From NCBI GenBank assembly GCA_947465645.1, contig CANIBQ010000017.1, positions 1 to 64,000 of the forward strand: DNA of 64,000 bases. Reading direction: 5' to 3'. The first letter of the stretch is position 1. Every line of letters starts with the position of its first letter. Source of the stretch: Acidobacteriota bacterium (lineage in GTDB: Bacteria; Acidobacteriota; Vicinamibacteria; Vicinamibacterales; UBA2999). Under the pieces are notes generated by a model. It was not told the DNA's origin, searched no databases, and was given only the letters and a program-made list of their open reading frames with translations. Of the stretch, positions 48,950 to 58,418 are shown in pieces. The position numbers and the translations under genes were made by a program.

Positions 48950-50410
48950 ATGGCAGACAGCGAACACGTTGCTCACCTGATGCGAAGGGCGGGGTTCGGC
49001 GCCACCCCGGCGGATCTCGCCCGATTCGAGGCCACCCCCCTGTCAGAGGTGGTGGACTACCTCGTCGACTACGACCGCCTGCCCGACGACGTGGACTCGA
49101 AGATCGGGCAGAGCGCCTACGTCGGCGTCACCGCCTCAGGGCCGTTCTCGCCCCACACGAACATCGATCACGCGCGGCAGCGCTGGCTGTTCCGCATGGT
49201 GCACTCGCAGCGGCCGCTCCAGGAGAAGATGACGCTCTTCTGGCATAACCACTTCGCCACCGCGTACACCAAGCTCGCCGGGGGTGTCGGGCCCATCCTG
49301 GGCACGAAGATGATGACGCACACGCGGGGCGCGCTGCCCGGGCCGCCGGGACAGATCGAGCTCCTGCGCCAGTACGCGCTCGACAGCTTCCAGACGCTGC
49401 TCTTCGAGATTGCACGGGATCCGGCGATGGTGGTCTGGCTCGACGGCCGGACCAACTTCCGTGCGCGTCCCCAGGAAAACTTCGCGCGCGAGATCATGGA
49501 GCTCTTCACGTGGGGTGTCGGCAATTACACCGAGCAGGACGTCTACGCCGCGGCCCGCGTGTTCACCGGCTGGAACCTGAGCCCGCGGCTGGGCGGCGCG
49601 AACAACAACGATCCGAACGCGTACCACGAGTTCTTCTTCAACCCGAATCAGCACGATACGTCGGCCAAGAGCTTCACGTTTCCGATCTATCGCGACGGCG
49701 GCAAGACGATTCCCGCCAGGTCGGCTGCCGACGGCCTGCGGGACGGGATGGACTTCGTTGCCGCGCTGGCCGCGCACCCGGAAACGGCGCGGCGGCTCGC
49801 CCGCAAGCTCTGGGGGTTCTTCATCAGTGAGATGGAGTCGCCAGACCCGCGCTTCGTCGACGCGGTTGCCAGCGAGTACCTCGCCAACGACACCCGGATG
49901 AAGCCGGTCGTCCGCTACATCTTCCGATCACCCTGGATGCTCGAGAATTCCTATCGCTGGACCCGGTATTCGTGGCCGACCGAGTACGTGGCGCGCGCGA
50001 TTCGTGAAGTCGGCTGGAACGGCTTCTCGGTCGATGCCGCGCGCACGCCGCTCGCCAACATGGGCCAGACGCTCTTCGAACCGCCGGATGTAGCGGGCTG
50101 GTCGCTCGGCGGCGAGTGGATTTCGACCGGATCGATGCTCGCGCGCATGAACTTCGCCGCGACGCTGGCGTCCAACCAGCGTTTCAATCTGTCGCGCGCG
50201 GCCGCGGCGGCGTCGCGGACGCCGGAGGAGCTGATGGGATTCTTCCTGAGCCGGCTCTCGCCCGCCCCGATCGACAGCGTCCCGAACAACGCGCTGATGA
50301 CCTATCTGCAGGCGGGCGCGACGTGGCCCGCCAACGATGCGCAACTCCTGGCGAAGTCGGCAGGCCTGACGAAGCTCCTGATCGGCTCGTCGGAATACCA
50401 GTTTATCTAG
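48950..50410 (+). CDS. DUF1800 family protein
   Basis: 486 aa. Starts HVAHLMRRAGFGATPADLARF, followed by RWLFRMVHSQRPLQEKMTLFWHNHFAT, NFAREIMELFTWGVGNYTEQDVYAAARVFTGW and VARKLWGFF-like motifs characteristic of DUF1800. No obvious signal peptide. DUF1800 proteins are nearly always encoded beside a DUF1501 protein, as here (11-bp gap); both are linked to envelope or secreted functions but have no established biochemistry. The DUF1501 partner carries the Tat-like signal, so the two may leave the cytoplasm together (inference). Confidence 0.88.
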   Translation: MADSEHVAHLMRRAGFGATPADLARFEATPLSEVVDYLVDYDRLPDDVDSKIGQSAYVGVTASGPFSPHTNIDHARQRWLFRMVHSQRPLQEKMTLFWHNHFATAYTKLAGGVGPILGTKMMTHTRGALPGPPGQIELLRQYALDSFQTLLFEIARDPAMVVWLDGRTNFRARPQENFAREIMELFTWGVGNYTEQDVYAAARVFTGWNLSPRLGGANNNDPNAYHEFFFNPNQHDTSAKSFTFPIYRDGGKTIPARSAADGLRDGMDFVAALAAHPETARRLARKLWGFFISEMESPDPRFVDAVASEYLANDTRMKPVVRYIFRSPWMLENSYRWTRYSWPTEYVARAIREVGWNGFSVDAARTPLANMGQTLFEPPDVAGWSLGGEWISTGSMLARMNFAATLASNQRFNLSRAAAAASRTPEELMGFFLSRLSPAPIDSVPNNALMTYLQAGATWPANDAQLLAKSAGLTKLLIGSSEYQFI

Positions 50411-50421
50411 AGGGACGCCCG

Positions 50422-51684
50422 ATGAAGATTTCCCGCAGGGAGTTCGTTCGCGATGGCGTCGCCGCCTTTACCGTGGGCTTCGCCGCGCCGGCCTTCCTGA
50501 GCGATATTGCGCAGGCGCAGGGGGCCTTGTCCCGTAACCTCGTCGTCGTCTACCTGAGCGGCGGCAACGATTCGCTGAACACCGTCATCCCGTACACGGA
50601 CCCGTTCTACTACAGCCGTCGTCCGGAAATCGCGGTTCCTGCCGGACAGGTCCTGCAGATCGGCAGCGACAGCGCCGGCAAGCCGCTCGGCCTGCACCCG
50701 CGACTGACCGGGCTGCGGACGATTTTCAACGAGGGGCGGCTGGCGATCGTCCAGCGCACCGGCTACACCAACTCCAGCCGTTCGCATTTCCAGGGCATCG
50801 ATATCTGGGGCTCCGCCAATCCCAGCGCGCCGACAGGACTGGGATGGCTGGGCCGGTATCTCGACACGCTGCCCTCGCCGGTGGATCCGCTCGCCGCCTG
50901 GAACACGACGCGCGAAACGCCGCGCGCGCTTGTGGCCCGAACCGTCGGCGTGCCAGCGATTCCAGACCTGAACATTTACAGTCTCTCCAGCCCCAACCCC
51001 GCCGCCGAGGCAGCCCTGGAGCGGGTGGCCTCGACCGAGATGACGGCGTACGCCCCGGCAGATCGTCCTCACCTGGCGTTCGTCAATGGATCGGCCCTGG
51101 GCGCGCTCAACACGCTTGACCGTGTGGCGTCGGTCAGGACCTACGCGCCGACGGTAACCTATTCCAATAACGGGTTCGCGCTGGCGCTCCGAGCCGTCGC
51201 GGGCTCGATGGTGCGCGGCATCGGCACACGGGTGTACTGGGTGTCGACAGGCGGGTTCGACACGCACGCCGGACAGGGGAACGCCGGCGGCGGCACGTAC
51301 GCAACGCTGATGGCGACGGTCGGCGACGGCCTGGCGGCGTTCTACAACGATCTGCGCAACCAGGGGCTGCTCAACGACACGTTGATCCTGGAGTTCTCGG
51401 AGTTCGGCCGGCGCGTGTCCGAGAACGGCAGCGACGGCACCGACCACGGCGCGGCCGGTGTGATGATGGCGCTTGGCGGCGGGGTGCGCGGCGGGCTGTA
51501 CGGGACGGCGCCGTCGCTCGATCCGAGCCCGTCCAATCCGTCGCTCGAGAACAACGGCGCCGACGTGCGGCACGAAACAGACTTCCGAGCGGTCTACGCC
51601 CGCGTGCTCGAGGGGTGGCTCGGCACACCGTCGACGAGCATCCTCGGCGGTAACTTCCTCGCGAACGCTCCGGCAATTATCTAG
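50422..51684 (+). CDS. DUF1501 family protein with Tat-type signal
   Basis: 420 aa from the ATG at 50422; the longer open frame upstream is a shadow of the DUF1800 gene. Tat-like leader SRREFVRDGVAAFTVGF with cleavage near AQAQG. Core motifs LVVVYLSGGNDSLNTVIPY, VQRTGYTNSSRSHFQGIDIW, VSTGGFDTHAGQ, DTLILEFSEFGRRVSENGSDGTDHG and FRAVYARVLEGWLG match DUF1501, which has an alkaline-phosphatase/sulfatase-like fold; the conserved Asp and His residues (GGND, GFDTH, TDHG) may bind metal. Forms a pair with DUF1800 and follows a TonB receptor. A hairpin with a T-rich tail (51855-51885) probably ends the operon. Confidence 0.88.
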   Translation: MKISRREFVRDGVAAFTVGFAAPAFLSDIAQAQGALSRNLVVVYLSGGNDSLNTVIPYTDPFYYSRRPEIAVPAGQVLQIGSDSAGKPLGLHPRLTGLRTIFNEGRLAIVQRTGYTNSSRSHFQGIDIWGSANPSAPTGLGWLGRYLDTLPSPVDPLAAWNTTRETPRALVARTVGVPAIPDLNIYSLSSPNPAAEAALERVASTEMTAYAPADRPHLAFVNGSALGALNTLDRVASVRTYAPTVTYSNNGFALALRAVAGSMVRGIGTRVYWVSTGGFDTHAGQGNAGGGTYATLMATVGDGLAAFYNDLRNQGLLNDTLILEFSEFGRRVSENGSDGTDHGAAGVMMALGGGVRGGLYGTAPSLDPSPSNPSLENNGADVRHETDFRAVYARVLEGWLGTPSTSILGGNFLANAPAII

Positions 51685-51702
51685 AACGTCTTTTATCATT
51701 AC

Positions 51703-51755
51703 GCAGTGTCCGGCTTCAGCCGGACTCACGCGGTCCGCCTGAAGGCGGACACTAC
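51703..51755. repeat. Inverted pair of REP-like palindromes
   Basis: First unit: GCAG head (51703-51706) with an 8-bp stem (51708-51715 with 51718-51725), plus orientation. Second unit: 8-bp stem (51733-51740 with 51743-51750) with GTAG head at 51755-51752, minus orientation. The two face each other 7 bp apart, like a bacterial interspersed mosaic element, and match the palindromes at 12058 and 12500. Confidence 0.65.
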
Positions 51756-51854
51756 GTACACATGGAAAGCGTTCTAGCTGGGCACTGAGCCGGACGATTT
51801 CGCGCGCATCTCGCCGGGATCCTGCCGCAAGCAGTACGCAGCAGTTGTCGTGAA

Positions 51855-51885
51855 GGGCCGGCTCGCGCCGGCCCTCTTCCTTCTT
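51855..51885 (+). terminator. Hairpin with T-rich tail after the DUF1501 gene
   Basis: GGGCCGGC (51855-51862) pairs with GCCGGCCC (51867-51874), loop TCGC, followed by TCTTCCTTCTT. It lies 170 bp after the DUF1501 stop. Confidence 0.55.
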
Positions 51886-51903
51886 GCCGCTGGCTAATTC
51901 CCG

Positions 51904-51945
51904 CCGCCTACCGCCTACCGCCTACCGCTTACTGCTTACTGCCTA
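51904..51945. repeat. Six tandem heptamers (CCGCCTA type)
   Basis: CCGCCTA three times, then CCGCTTA, CTGCTTA and CTGCCTA, ending directly at the stop codon of the minus-strand receptor (51946). Confidence 0.7.
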
Positions 51946-54900
51946 CTAAAAGCGCACTCCGAAACTGACACGCATCGACCGAGGCGTCGTATACGCGAAG
52001 CGGCTGATCGCCTGGCCGAAGGTCGGGCCCAGGTCCCAGTTCACTCCACGGACGGGAGCCGTCGTGAACGGATTGAAGGCGGCAAACCTCGCAGGCGTAC
52101 TCACCGGCGTCAGCACGGTCGTCGAGAGGCGCTGGATGTTCACGCCACCCGCGTTCCCGCCGCTGCCGGTGCCGAACGCGGTGCCGCCGCACGCACAAAG
52201 CTGCGATTGGTCGAACACGTTGATGACCTGCACCTGCGCGAAGAGCTCCAGGCTGCCCGCTCCCGGAATCCGGTGCGCGTAGTTGGCCGCGAAGTCCGTG
52301 CGGAACTGCGAGGCGGTCCGGAACGCATCCCGCGCGGTGTAGTAGTAGACGATGTCGCTACCGGTCGGTGGATTGAGGTACCCGGGGTTGGTCACAAACG
52401 GTCTCGGATCCACGCCGCTGGTGACCGCGTTTTGCGACGCGGCGTCGCGCCCACCTCCGCCATAGGGAATACCGCTTTCCATCAACTGCAGCACGCTGAG
52501 CGTCAGCCCGTTCAGCAGGCCGGGTCGGTAATTCAGCCACAGCCTCGAGCGGTGGCGCTGGTCGGTGCTCAAGTCGCCCTCGGGAAAGTTCCACGCCTCC
52601 TGCCGGTATTCGGGGAACCGATGGCCCTGGAATCGCACCGCGCCGTTGGCCACCGTTTCACCTTCGAGGTTGCCCCAGTTGCGCGACAGCGTGTAGTTGC
52701 CGCCGATATCGATCGCGCTCCACCGATACGTACCCTGCGTCGTCAGGCCCGTGTAGTGATGGAAGGCCAGATCGGTGTCGTTGGTGATGGTCACGAGATC
52801 GTACGACCGGCCCTCGCTGTCCTGCACTCGCCCGCCGGGCGCGGTGACGTCCGCATACGGAGACTTGTAGTCACGGTATACCGCGTCGATGCGCAAAGCG
52901 GCGCGCTGGCCGAACTGCCGGTTCACGCCGGTTGCGTACTCCCACGCGTACGGAGAGCTCAGGTCGCCGATGACCGGCGTGAGGCCGGGAATGTCGGGCG
53001 CGCCGTTGAGCGGCAGGTTCGGACCGCCATTGGCGTTGAACCAGTTGAGCACCGTCCGGATCCCCACGTCGGGCGTGACGGGCGCCGCCGTACCGGCCGG
53101 GTTGACGTTCGGCCCGCGGTAGACGAACTGCCTCGTTTGCGCGTTGCCGGCGGCCGATGAGGCGTCGGCGATGTTCTGCGCCACGGCGGTGACGTACTTG
53201 GCCACGCTGCCGGTCACCGACCACTGGCCGCCGCCGGTGGGATCGATGATGACGCCGAGACGCGGGCTCCACGCATCCTCGGTAATCACCGTGCGCCCGG
53301 CCTGATCCTGACCGTCGTTCTTGTCGTAGCGCAGGCCGAGGTTGGCCGTGATGCGATCGCTGACGCGCCAGGCGTCGCTGTAGAACGCCGAATGCGTACG
53401 GAAGTTCGACCCCTGGCTATCCTGCGGGATCGGGTTCCACTGGATGATCGTCGAGCCGTCGCCGAGAAACGTCGGAAAGATCGTCGTCGAGGCACCCGTG
53501 CCGGAAATGATGGCGCTCGTGCCGAGGATCCGGTAGTCGCTCCCGGACTGGTGATTGTTCGCCGTCCGCTTGTCGTTGAAAAGGTCGTAGCCGAACGTCA
53601 TGCTGTGCGAGCCGGTGCCGGCCGTCGACAGGAAATACGATCCCTTGACGAAGATGTCCTCGTTATCCCGCTGCTCCGACGTGCAGACGCCGCAGAAGGT
53701 ATCGGTCCAGTAGCGGGTGTTGCCGCGGCTGCGGTCGATCAGCAAGGTGCCGCGCTCGATGTCGGTGAACCTGGATCCCGACCCGATGAAGCTCTGGTGC
53801 CGGTTCGAATACCGGCCTTCGAGGAAGACATTCGAGGTGATGACGCCCGTGTAATTGAACGTGAACAGGTCCTCGGGCAGCGACCGGTCGCCGAGGCTCG
53901 CGAGATCCATCGAGAGGTTCTGGTTGAAGGTGTTGTTCAACTGATCGCGGAAGCTCTTGGTGAACGAGCTCTGGAAGCGCTGCGTCGACGTCAAGGCGTA
54001 CGTGCCCTTGAACTCGAAGCGTTTGCTCTGTTCGGTGAACGTATACGGGATAGCGGTCACGGCGGTGTTGCGGCCGCTCTCCTGTTTCTGCAGGCGCCCG
54101 GCGGTGAAGAACCACAGCCTGTCGCGCATCACAGGACCGCCGGCCGTGTACTCGTAGGTCGGCACCGTCTTGTCGATGCGAAGGTCCCGTCCGCCGCCGA
54201 CGCCGCCGGCGGCTGACTTCTCGAACGGGGTCATCTTCCGCCACTTGTCGTTGTTCAAGGTGTCTCGGAACGACCCGCTGAAGCGGTTGCCGCCCGATTT
54301 CGTGATGATGTTCACGACGCCACCCCCGAAGCGGCCGTACTCCGCCGAGATGCCCGCGGTGGCCACCGTCGTTTCCTGGATGGCGTCTTCGATGTACAGG
54401 TCGTAGGCCTGACCGCGCAGGTTCTCGTTGACGGTCACGCCGTTGACGAGAAACAGGTTCTCATAGGATTGCGACCCGGAGATGGAATACGAACCTCCCG
54501 GTCCGGTCGGGTGCACCGAGGGCGACAGCATCAACGTGGCATTGATATCGCGCGCGGTCGGCAGCTCGGAGATCAACTCCTGGTTGAAGTTGGTCGCCAC
54601 CTGCGCGGTCGCGACGAGCACGTCGGCCGATCGTCCGACGACCTGCACGGTTTCGGTGACCGCGGCAGGCCCCATCTCCACTTCAAGCGGGACCGCCTGC
54701 GTCGGCGCCACCGACACCGACCTCGTCTGCGTGCCGAATCCGCTCAGCTCGAAGGTCACGGCGTAGACGCCGGACGGCAGCAGGCTGACGATGTAGTCGC
54801 CGTTGCCGGACGTCACGGTTTCGCGGACGCCCTGCAGGTTGGGAGACGTAACGGTGACCGCGACTCCGGGGACGGGAAGACCCTGGGGATCGACGACACG

Positions 54901-54990
54901 GCCGGAAATCGTGCCGGTGGTGCTCTGCGCGGTGGCGGCCACCGCGGCGAGACAAAAGACCGTGCAAAGAACGAACATGCGCAGGCGCAT
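51946..54990 (-). CDS. TonB-dependent receptor, Oar-like
   Basis: 1014 aa from the ATG at 54990, preceded by AAGGAG; the frame continues 11 codons upstream without a ribosome site. Signal peptide (MFVLCTVFCLAAVAATAQS), regulatory-like domain (GLPVPGVAVTVTSPNLQG, GDYIVSLLPSGVYAV), plug (TLMLSPSVHPTGPGGSY, LVNGVTVNENLRG, GRFGGGVVNIITKSGGNRFSG), barrel ending MRVSFGVRF. Resembles the 45982 receptor. Two Cys motifs in loops, FCGVCTS and LCACGG, may form disulfides. Divergent from the frameshifted receptor at 55332, sharing a 341-bp control region. Substrate unknown. Confidence 0.88.
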   Translation of the reverse strand: MRLRMFVLCTVFCLAAVAATAQSTTGTISGRVVDPQGLPVPGVAVTVTSPNLQGVRETVTSGNGDYIVSLLPSGVYAVTFELSGFGTQTRSVSVAPTQAVPLEVEMGPAAVTETVQVVGRSADVLVATAQVATNFNQELISELPTARDINATLMLSPSVHPTGPGGSYSISGSQSYENLFLVNGVTVNENLRGQAYDLYIEDAIQETTVATAGISAEYGRFGGGVVNIITKSGGNRFSGSFRDTLNNDKWRKMTPFEKSAAGGVGGGRDLRIDKTVPTYEYTAGGPVMRDRLWFFTAGRLQKQESGRNTAVTAIPYTFTEQSKRFEFKGTYALTSTQRFQSSFTKSFRDQLNNTFNQNLSMDLASLGDRSLPEDLFTFNYTGVITSNVFLEGRYSNRHQSFIGSGSRFTDIERGTLLIDRSRGNTRYWTDTFCGVCTSEQRDNEDIFVKGSYFLSTAGTGSHSMTFGYDLFNDKRTANNHQSGSDYRILGTSAIISGTGASTTIFPTFLGDGSTIIQWNPIPQDSQGSNFRTHSAFYSDAWRVSDRITANLGLRYDKNDGQDQAGRTVITEDAWSPRLGVIIDPTGGGQWSVTGSVAKYVTAVAQNIADASSAAGNAQTRQFVYRGPNVNPAGTAAPVTPDVGIRTVLNWFNANGGPNLPLNGAPDIPGLTPVIGDLSSPYAWEYATGVNRQFGQRAALRIDAVYRDYKSPYADVTAPGGRVQDSEGRSYDLVTITNDTDLAFHHYTGLTTQGTYRWSAIDIGGNYTLSRNWGNLEGETVANGAVRFQGHRFPEYRQEAWNFPEGDLSTDQRHRSRLWLNYRPGLLNGLTLSVLQLMESGIPYGGGGRDAASQNAVTSGVDPRPFVTNPGYLNPPTGSDIVYYYTARDAFRTASQFRTDFAANYAHRIPGAGSLELFAQVQVINVFDQSQLCACGGTAFGTGSGGNAGGVNIQRLSTTVLTPVSTPARFAAFNPFTTAPVRGVNWDLGPTFGQAISRFAYTTPRSMRVSFGVRF

Positions 54991-55331
54991 AAGTGGACTC
55001 CTTCCCGTGGATTGAAGCACCACGCGGCCGGGGGCGCAACGCCTGATTGCTCGAAAAACCGTCTTTCTCAGGCCGAACTGCCGATGCCAATGGGCCCAAA
55101 CATCCGAGGGCCGTGATGAGCCGTTATGCTTGTATTACCAGCCACCGATGATCCATGATTTTGGTTGACAACATCGCCTCGCATGGATAATTGGTCCCAG
55201 TCGGACACCACCTGTTTACGCAAGTAACTGACAGGTAACAACTTACTGGTAGGGACTATCTGGTACGTGTTTTCCCTAACAACTTCCCCACTAGTAGGCA
55301 AGCAAACACGTTCTCGAAGGAGAGACAACTA
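54991..55331. other. 341-bp divergent intergenic region between two TonB receptors
   Basis: Visibly more AT-rich than its surroundings, with no convincing gene. It contains a candidate promoter for the rightward receptor (55165-55191), a GAAGGAGAG ribosome site just before 55332, and AAGGAG for the leftward gene. Control of both receptors probably resides here. Confidence 0.6.
55165..55191 (+). promoter_or_regulatory. Candidate promoter for the receptor at 55332
   Basis: A perfect TTGACA (55165-55170) is followed after 15 bp by GATAAT (55186-55191); shifting one base gives ATAATT at 16 bp with a TG extension. It predicts a leader of about 130 nt. Confidence 0.5.
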
Positions 55332-56342
55332 ATGTACGCACGCATAAGTGCGTTCCTTCTGGTCTTTGCACTCGCCGTCACCGGCGTCGCGCAGGCCCAG
55401 GAACGCTTCGGCAGTCTTAGCGGAACGGTGACCGATCAACAGGGCGCCGCGATTCCGGGGGTCACTGTCACCATTACCAACATTCAGAGTGGTGACGCTC
55501 GACTATTTGTGACCGACGCCAACGGGCAGTACGTGGCGCTCGACTTGAATCCGGGCCGTTACACCGTCTCGTTCGAGCTCCCGGGCTTCGCGAAGGTCGA
55601 GAACACTGATATCACCGTAAGCCTTGGCCGCGCCTTCGACCTCGACGCGCAGATGAGGGTTGGCGGGCTGACCGAGACCGTCCAGGTCACCGGCGAAGCG
55701 CCTCTCGTCGACCAGCGCAGCACGCTCATCGCGCACAACGTCAGCGCGGAAGAGTTCGACATGCTGCCCAAAGGGCGCTCGTTCCAGTCGATTGCGCTGA
55801 CCGCGCCGTCGGTGAACCAGGGCGAGATTGAAGGCGGCATGCAGGTGAACGGCGCCTCCGGCTCGGAGAACGCGTTCACCGTCGACGGCGTCGTCACCAA
55901 CAGCCTGATCGGCGGCCAGTCGCGTCAGAACACGGTCTTCGAATACCTGCAGGAAGTACAGGTCAAGACCAGCGGCATCTCTGCCGAATACGGCGGCGCG
56001 CTCGGCGGCGTCGTCAGCGCCGTGACCAAGAGCGGGGGCAACACGTTCCGCGGCGAAGGGCATTGGTATTTCGACGGCAGCGCGCTCAGCGCCGACCCGG
56101 TGAAGCGCCTGGTGCTGAACCCGATCGACGACCGCACGGTGACCTACGTGCAGGACGAGAAGTCGCCCACTCGCCATAACGAGTTCGGCGGCTCGGTCGG
56201 CGGTCCGATCGTGCGAGACCGCCTGTTCTTCTTCGGGTCGTATTCACCGCGCAATGAAAACCGGGCAATACCTACAACGTCTCCGACGGCTCGACCGAGG
56301 TCGAGCGGGACATCTGGAAGCAGCAGGGGTTCGGCAAGCTGA
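55332..56342 (+). CDS. TonB-dependent receptor, N-terminal part (frameshifted at 56263-56265)
   Basis: 336 codons as read, of which about 310 are genuine. Signal peptide (LLVFALAVTGVAQAQ), regulatory-like domain (AAIPGVTVTITNIQSG, GQYVALDLNPGRYTV), plug (VNGASGSENAFTVDGVVTN, ISAEYGGALGGVVSAVTKSGG) and the first barrel strands up to FGSYSPRNENR. The frame then breaks at the GGG run 56263-56265 and ends in Ser/Arg/Pro-rich nonsense. Adding one G joins it to the downstream fragment (NRGNTYNVSDGSTEVERD). With that correction the receptor would be about 1020 aa. Good ribosome site and promoter upstream argue that the gene is, or recently was, expressed. Confidence 0.8.
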   Translation: MYARISAFLLVFALAVTGVAQAQERFGSLSGTVTDQQGAAIPGVTVTITNIQSGDARLFVTDANGQYVALDLNPGRYTVSFELPGFAKVENTDITVSLGRAFDLDAQMRVGGLTETVQVTGEAPLVDQRSTLIAHNVSAEEFDMLPKGRSFQSIALTAPSVNQGEIEGGMQVNGASGSENAFTVDGVVTNSLIGGQSRQNTVFEYLQEVQVKTSGISAEYGGALGGVVSAVTKSGGNTFRGEGHWYFDGSALSADPVKRLVLNPIDDRTVTYVQDEKSPTRHNEFGGSVGGPIVRDRLFFFGSYSPRNENRAIPTTSPTARPRSSGTSGSSRGSAS

Positions 56343-58393
56343 CGGCGGCGGGCCGCAAGTGGACCGCGAATCTGTCCGGCTTGTGGACACCGACGAAGGC
56401 CACCGGGACGCTGTCCGCGTACAACGGCATCACCTCGAACGCCTTCATCGGCACGTCGGCATCGATCGCGCCGCAGAAGAGCCGCGGCTACGAGATCAAT
56501 CAGGTCAACACCAGCGGCACCTTCGACTACTCGATCACCAACAGCGCGTTCCTGAGCCTGCGCGGCGGGTTCTTCCACGATCGTTTCTCGGATACGGGTA
56601 TTCCGTCGACGACGTCGTGGACCTACCAGACGCCGACCACGACGCTCGGCGCCCTGATCCCGGCTGCGCGGCAGGGCGGGACCAATACCACCAACACCCC
56701 CCGCGCGTTGATTACGGAATTCGACACGACGCGGCGGACGTTCGGCAACGTTGACTACAACCAGGCGTTCAGCCTCGGCGGCTACCACTCGCTGAAGGCC
56801 GGGGTCGGCATGCAGCGGACCACGAACGAGATCAACGCGTACTACCCTGGCGGCTACGTGTTCCTCTTCTGGGATCGCAGCTACGCGTTCGGCGGCGTCA
56901 CGCGGGGCCGCGGCACCTACGGCTACTACGAGGTCAACGACCGCACCCAGACCGGTAAGGTTGGCGGGGATATCACGTCGCTGTACGTGCAGGATCAGTG
57001 GACGGTGGGCGACCGCCTGACGCTGAACCTCGGGCTCCGCACCGAAAGCGAAAACGTTCCCACCTTCCGTCCAGAGGTCCTCGAGAACGCGTTCGAGTTC
57101 GGTTTCGGCGAGAAGCTCGCCCCGCGCCTCGGCGCGGCGTACGACCTCCGCGGAGACGGCCGGATCAAGCTGTTCGGCAGCTGGGGCCGCTACTACGACT
57201 GGACGAAGTACGAGCTCGTGCGCGGCTCGTTCGGCGCCGAGCGGTGGTGCATCCACTACCGCGCGCTCGATACGCTGAACATCGACTCGCTGAACCTGAG
57301 CAACATGCCGGGCCGCGACCTATGGGCGAATCCAGGAAGCTGCCGTGATCGTCGCGTGCCCTCCTTCCAGGAGAGCATCGACCCGGACGCGGTACCGATG
57401 TCGCAGGACAGCGCCAGCGCAGGTGCCGAGTTCCAGGTGAACAGCAACAGCACGTTCACGGTGCACTACATCCACAATGACCTCCGCCAGACGATCGAGG
57501 ACATCGGGTTCCTCAACGCCCAGGGCGACGAAGGCTACCTGATCGGCAACCCGGGAATCGGGCTGGCCGCGATCCAGTTCCCGACCGGCCGCACCCCTGT
57601 CGGTCAGCCGACGCCGACGCCGAAGCGCAAGTACGACGCGCTCGAGATTGGGTTCAACCGCCGCCTCGAGGACAACTGGTTCTTCAGCGCGAACTACACG
57701 CTCAGCCGACTGTGGGGCAACTACTCCGGCCTCGCCTCGTCGGACGAGATCCGCACGCCGACGACCGGTATCACCAGCCCCTCGGCGCAGCAGCAGGGCG
57801 GCACGATTTCCCGCTCGGGCGGCAACGTCAACCGCGCCTGGGACATCGACGAGATGTACTACGACTCGAAGGGCAACGGCGATCTGGTTGGCCGCCTCGC
57901 GACCGATCGGCCGCACGTCGTGAAGCTCTACGGCTCGTATACGCTGCCGATCGGCACGTCGCTCGGCGCGTTCTTCTACGGCGGCAGCGGCACCCCAATG
58001 ACGACCTACGTGACCTCAGATCACGGCACGCACCTGTTCGTCAACGGCCGCGGCGACCTGGGCCGCACGCCGGTGCTGACGCGCACCGACTTCCTGGCGG
58101 CGCACAACTTCAACATGGGCGGCACGAAGGACCTGCGCCTCGAGCTGAACGTGCTGAACATGTTCAACCAGAAGACGGCGCGGCACATCTTCAACTTCGT
58201 CAATCGCGGCGAGCCGGCCCGCGGCTCCTCGCTCATCGACCTCTCCAGGGTCAACCTGTTGAACGGATACGACTACAACGAGCGGATCCTGGCGACCCCG
58301 GACGGCGCCAACGCCCGCGACCCGCGCTTCGGACAGGAAGACCTGTTCGATGACGGCGCGCGTGCGCAGCTCCTGGTCAAGTTCCTTTTCTAG
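56264..58393 (+). CDS. TonB-dependent receptor, C-terminal part (continues the 55332 gene in another frame)
   Basis: The frame picks up at GNTYNVSDG and runs to a normal barrel C-terminus ending LLVKFLF; the first ATG in this frame is at 56381, but there is no signal peptide or ribosome site, so it is not an independent gene. Contents: barrel strands such as GKVGGDITSLYVQDQWTVGD, LFGSWGRYYDWTKYELVRG and DLRLELNVLNMFNQKTARHI. Coding quality is intact throughout, so either the frameshift is an assembly error or the break is recent. A strong intrinsic terminator follows at 58419. Confidence 0.75.
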   Translation, partial: GNTYNVSDGSTEVERDIWKQQGFGKLTAAGRKWTANLSGLWTPTKATGTLSAYNGITSNAFIGTSASIAPQKSRGYEINQVNTSGTFDYSITNSAFLSLRGGFFHDRFSDTGIPSTTSWTYQTPTTTLGALIPAARQGGTNTTNTPRALITEFDTTRRTFGNVDYNQAFSLGGYHSLKAGVGMQRTTNEINAYYPGGYVFLFWDRSYAFGGVTRGRGTYGYYEVNDRTQTGKVGGDITSLYVQDQWTVGDRLTLNLGLRTESENVPTFRPEVLENAFEFGFGEKLAPRLGAAYDLRGDGRIKLFGSWGRYYDWTKYELVRGSFGAERWCIHYRALDTLNIDSLNLSNMPGRDLWANPGSCRDRRVPSFQESIDPDAVPMSQDSASAGAEFQVNSNSTFTVHYIHNDLRQTIEDIGFLNAQGDEGYLIGNPGIGLAAIQFPTGRTPVGQPTPTPKRKYDALEIGFNRRLEDNWFFSANYTLSRLWGNYSGLASSDEIRTPTTGITSPSAQQQGGTISRSGGNVNRAWDIDEMYYDSKGNGDLVGRLATDRPHVVKLYGSYTLPIGTSLGAFFYGGSGTPMTTYVTSDHGTHLFVNGRGDLGRTPVLTRTDFLAAHNFNMGGTKDLRLELNVLNMFNQKTARHIFNFVNRGEPARGSSLIDLSRVNLLNGYDYNERILATPDGANARDPRFGQEDLFDDGARAQLLVKFLF

Positions 58394-58418
58394 ATTTCAC
58401 TGAAGATCGGTACGACTT

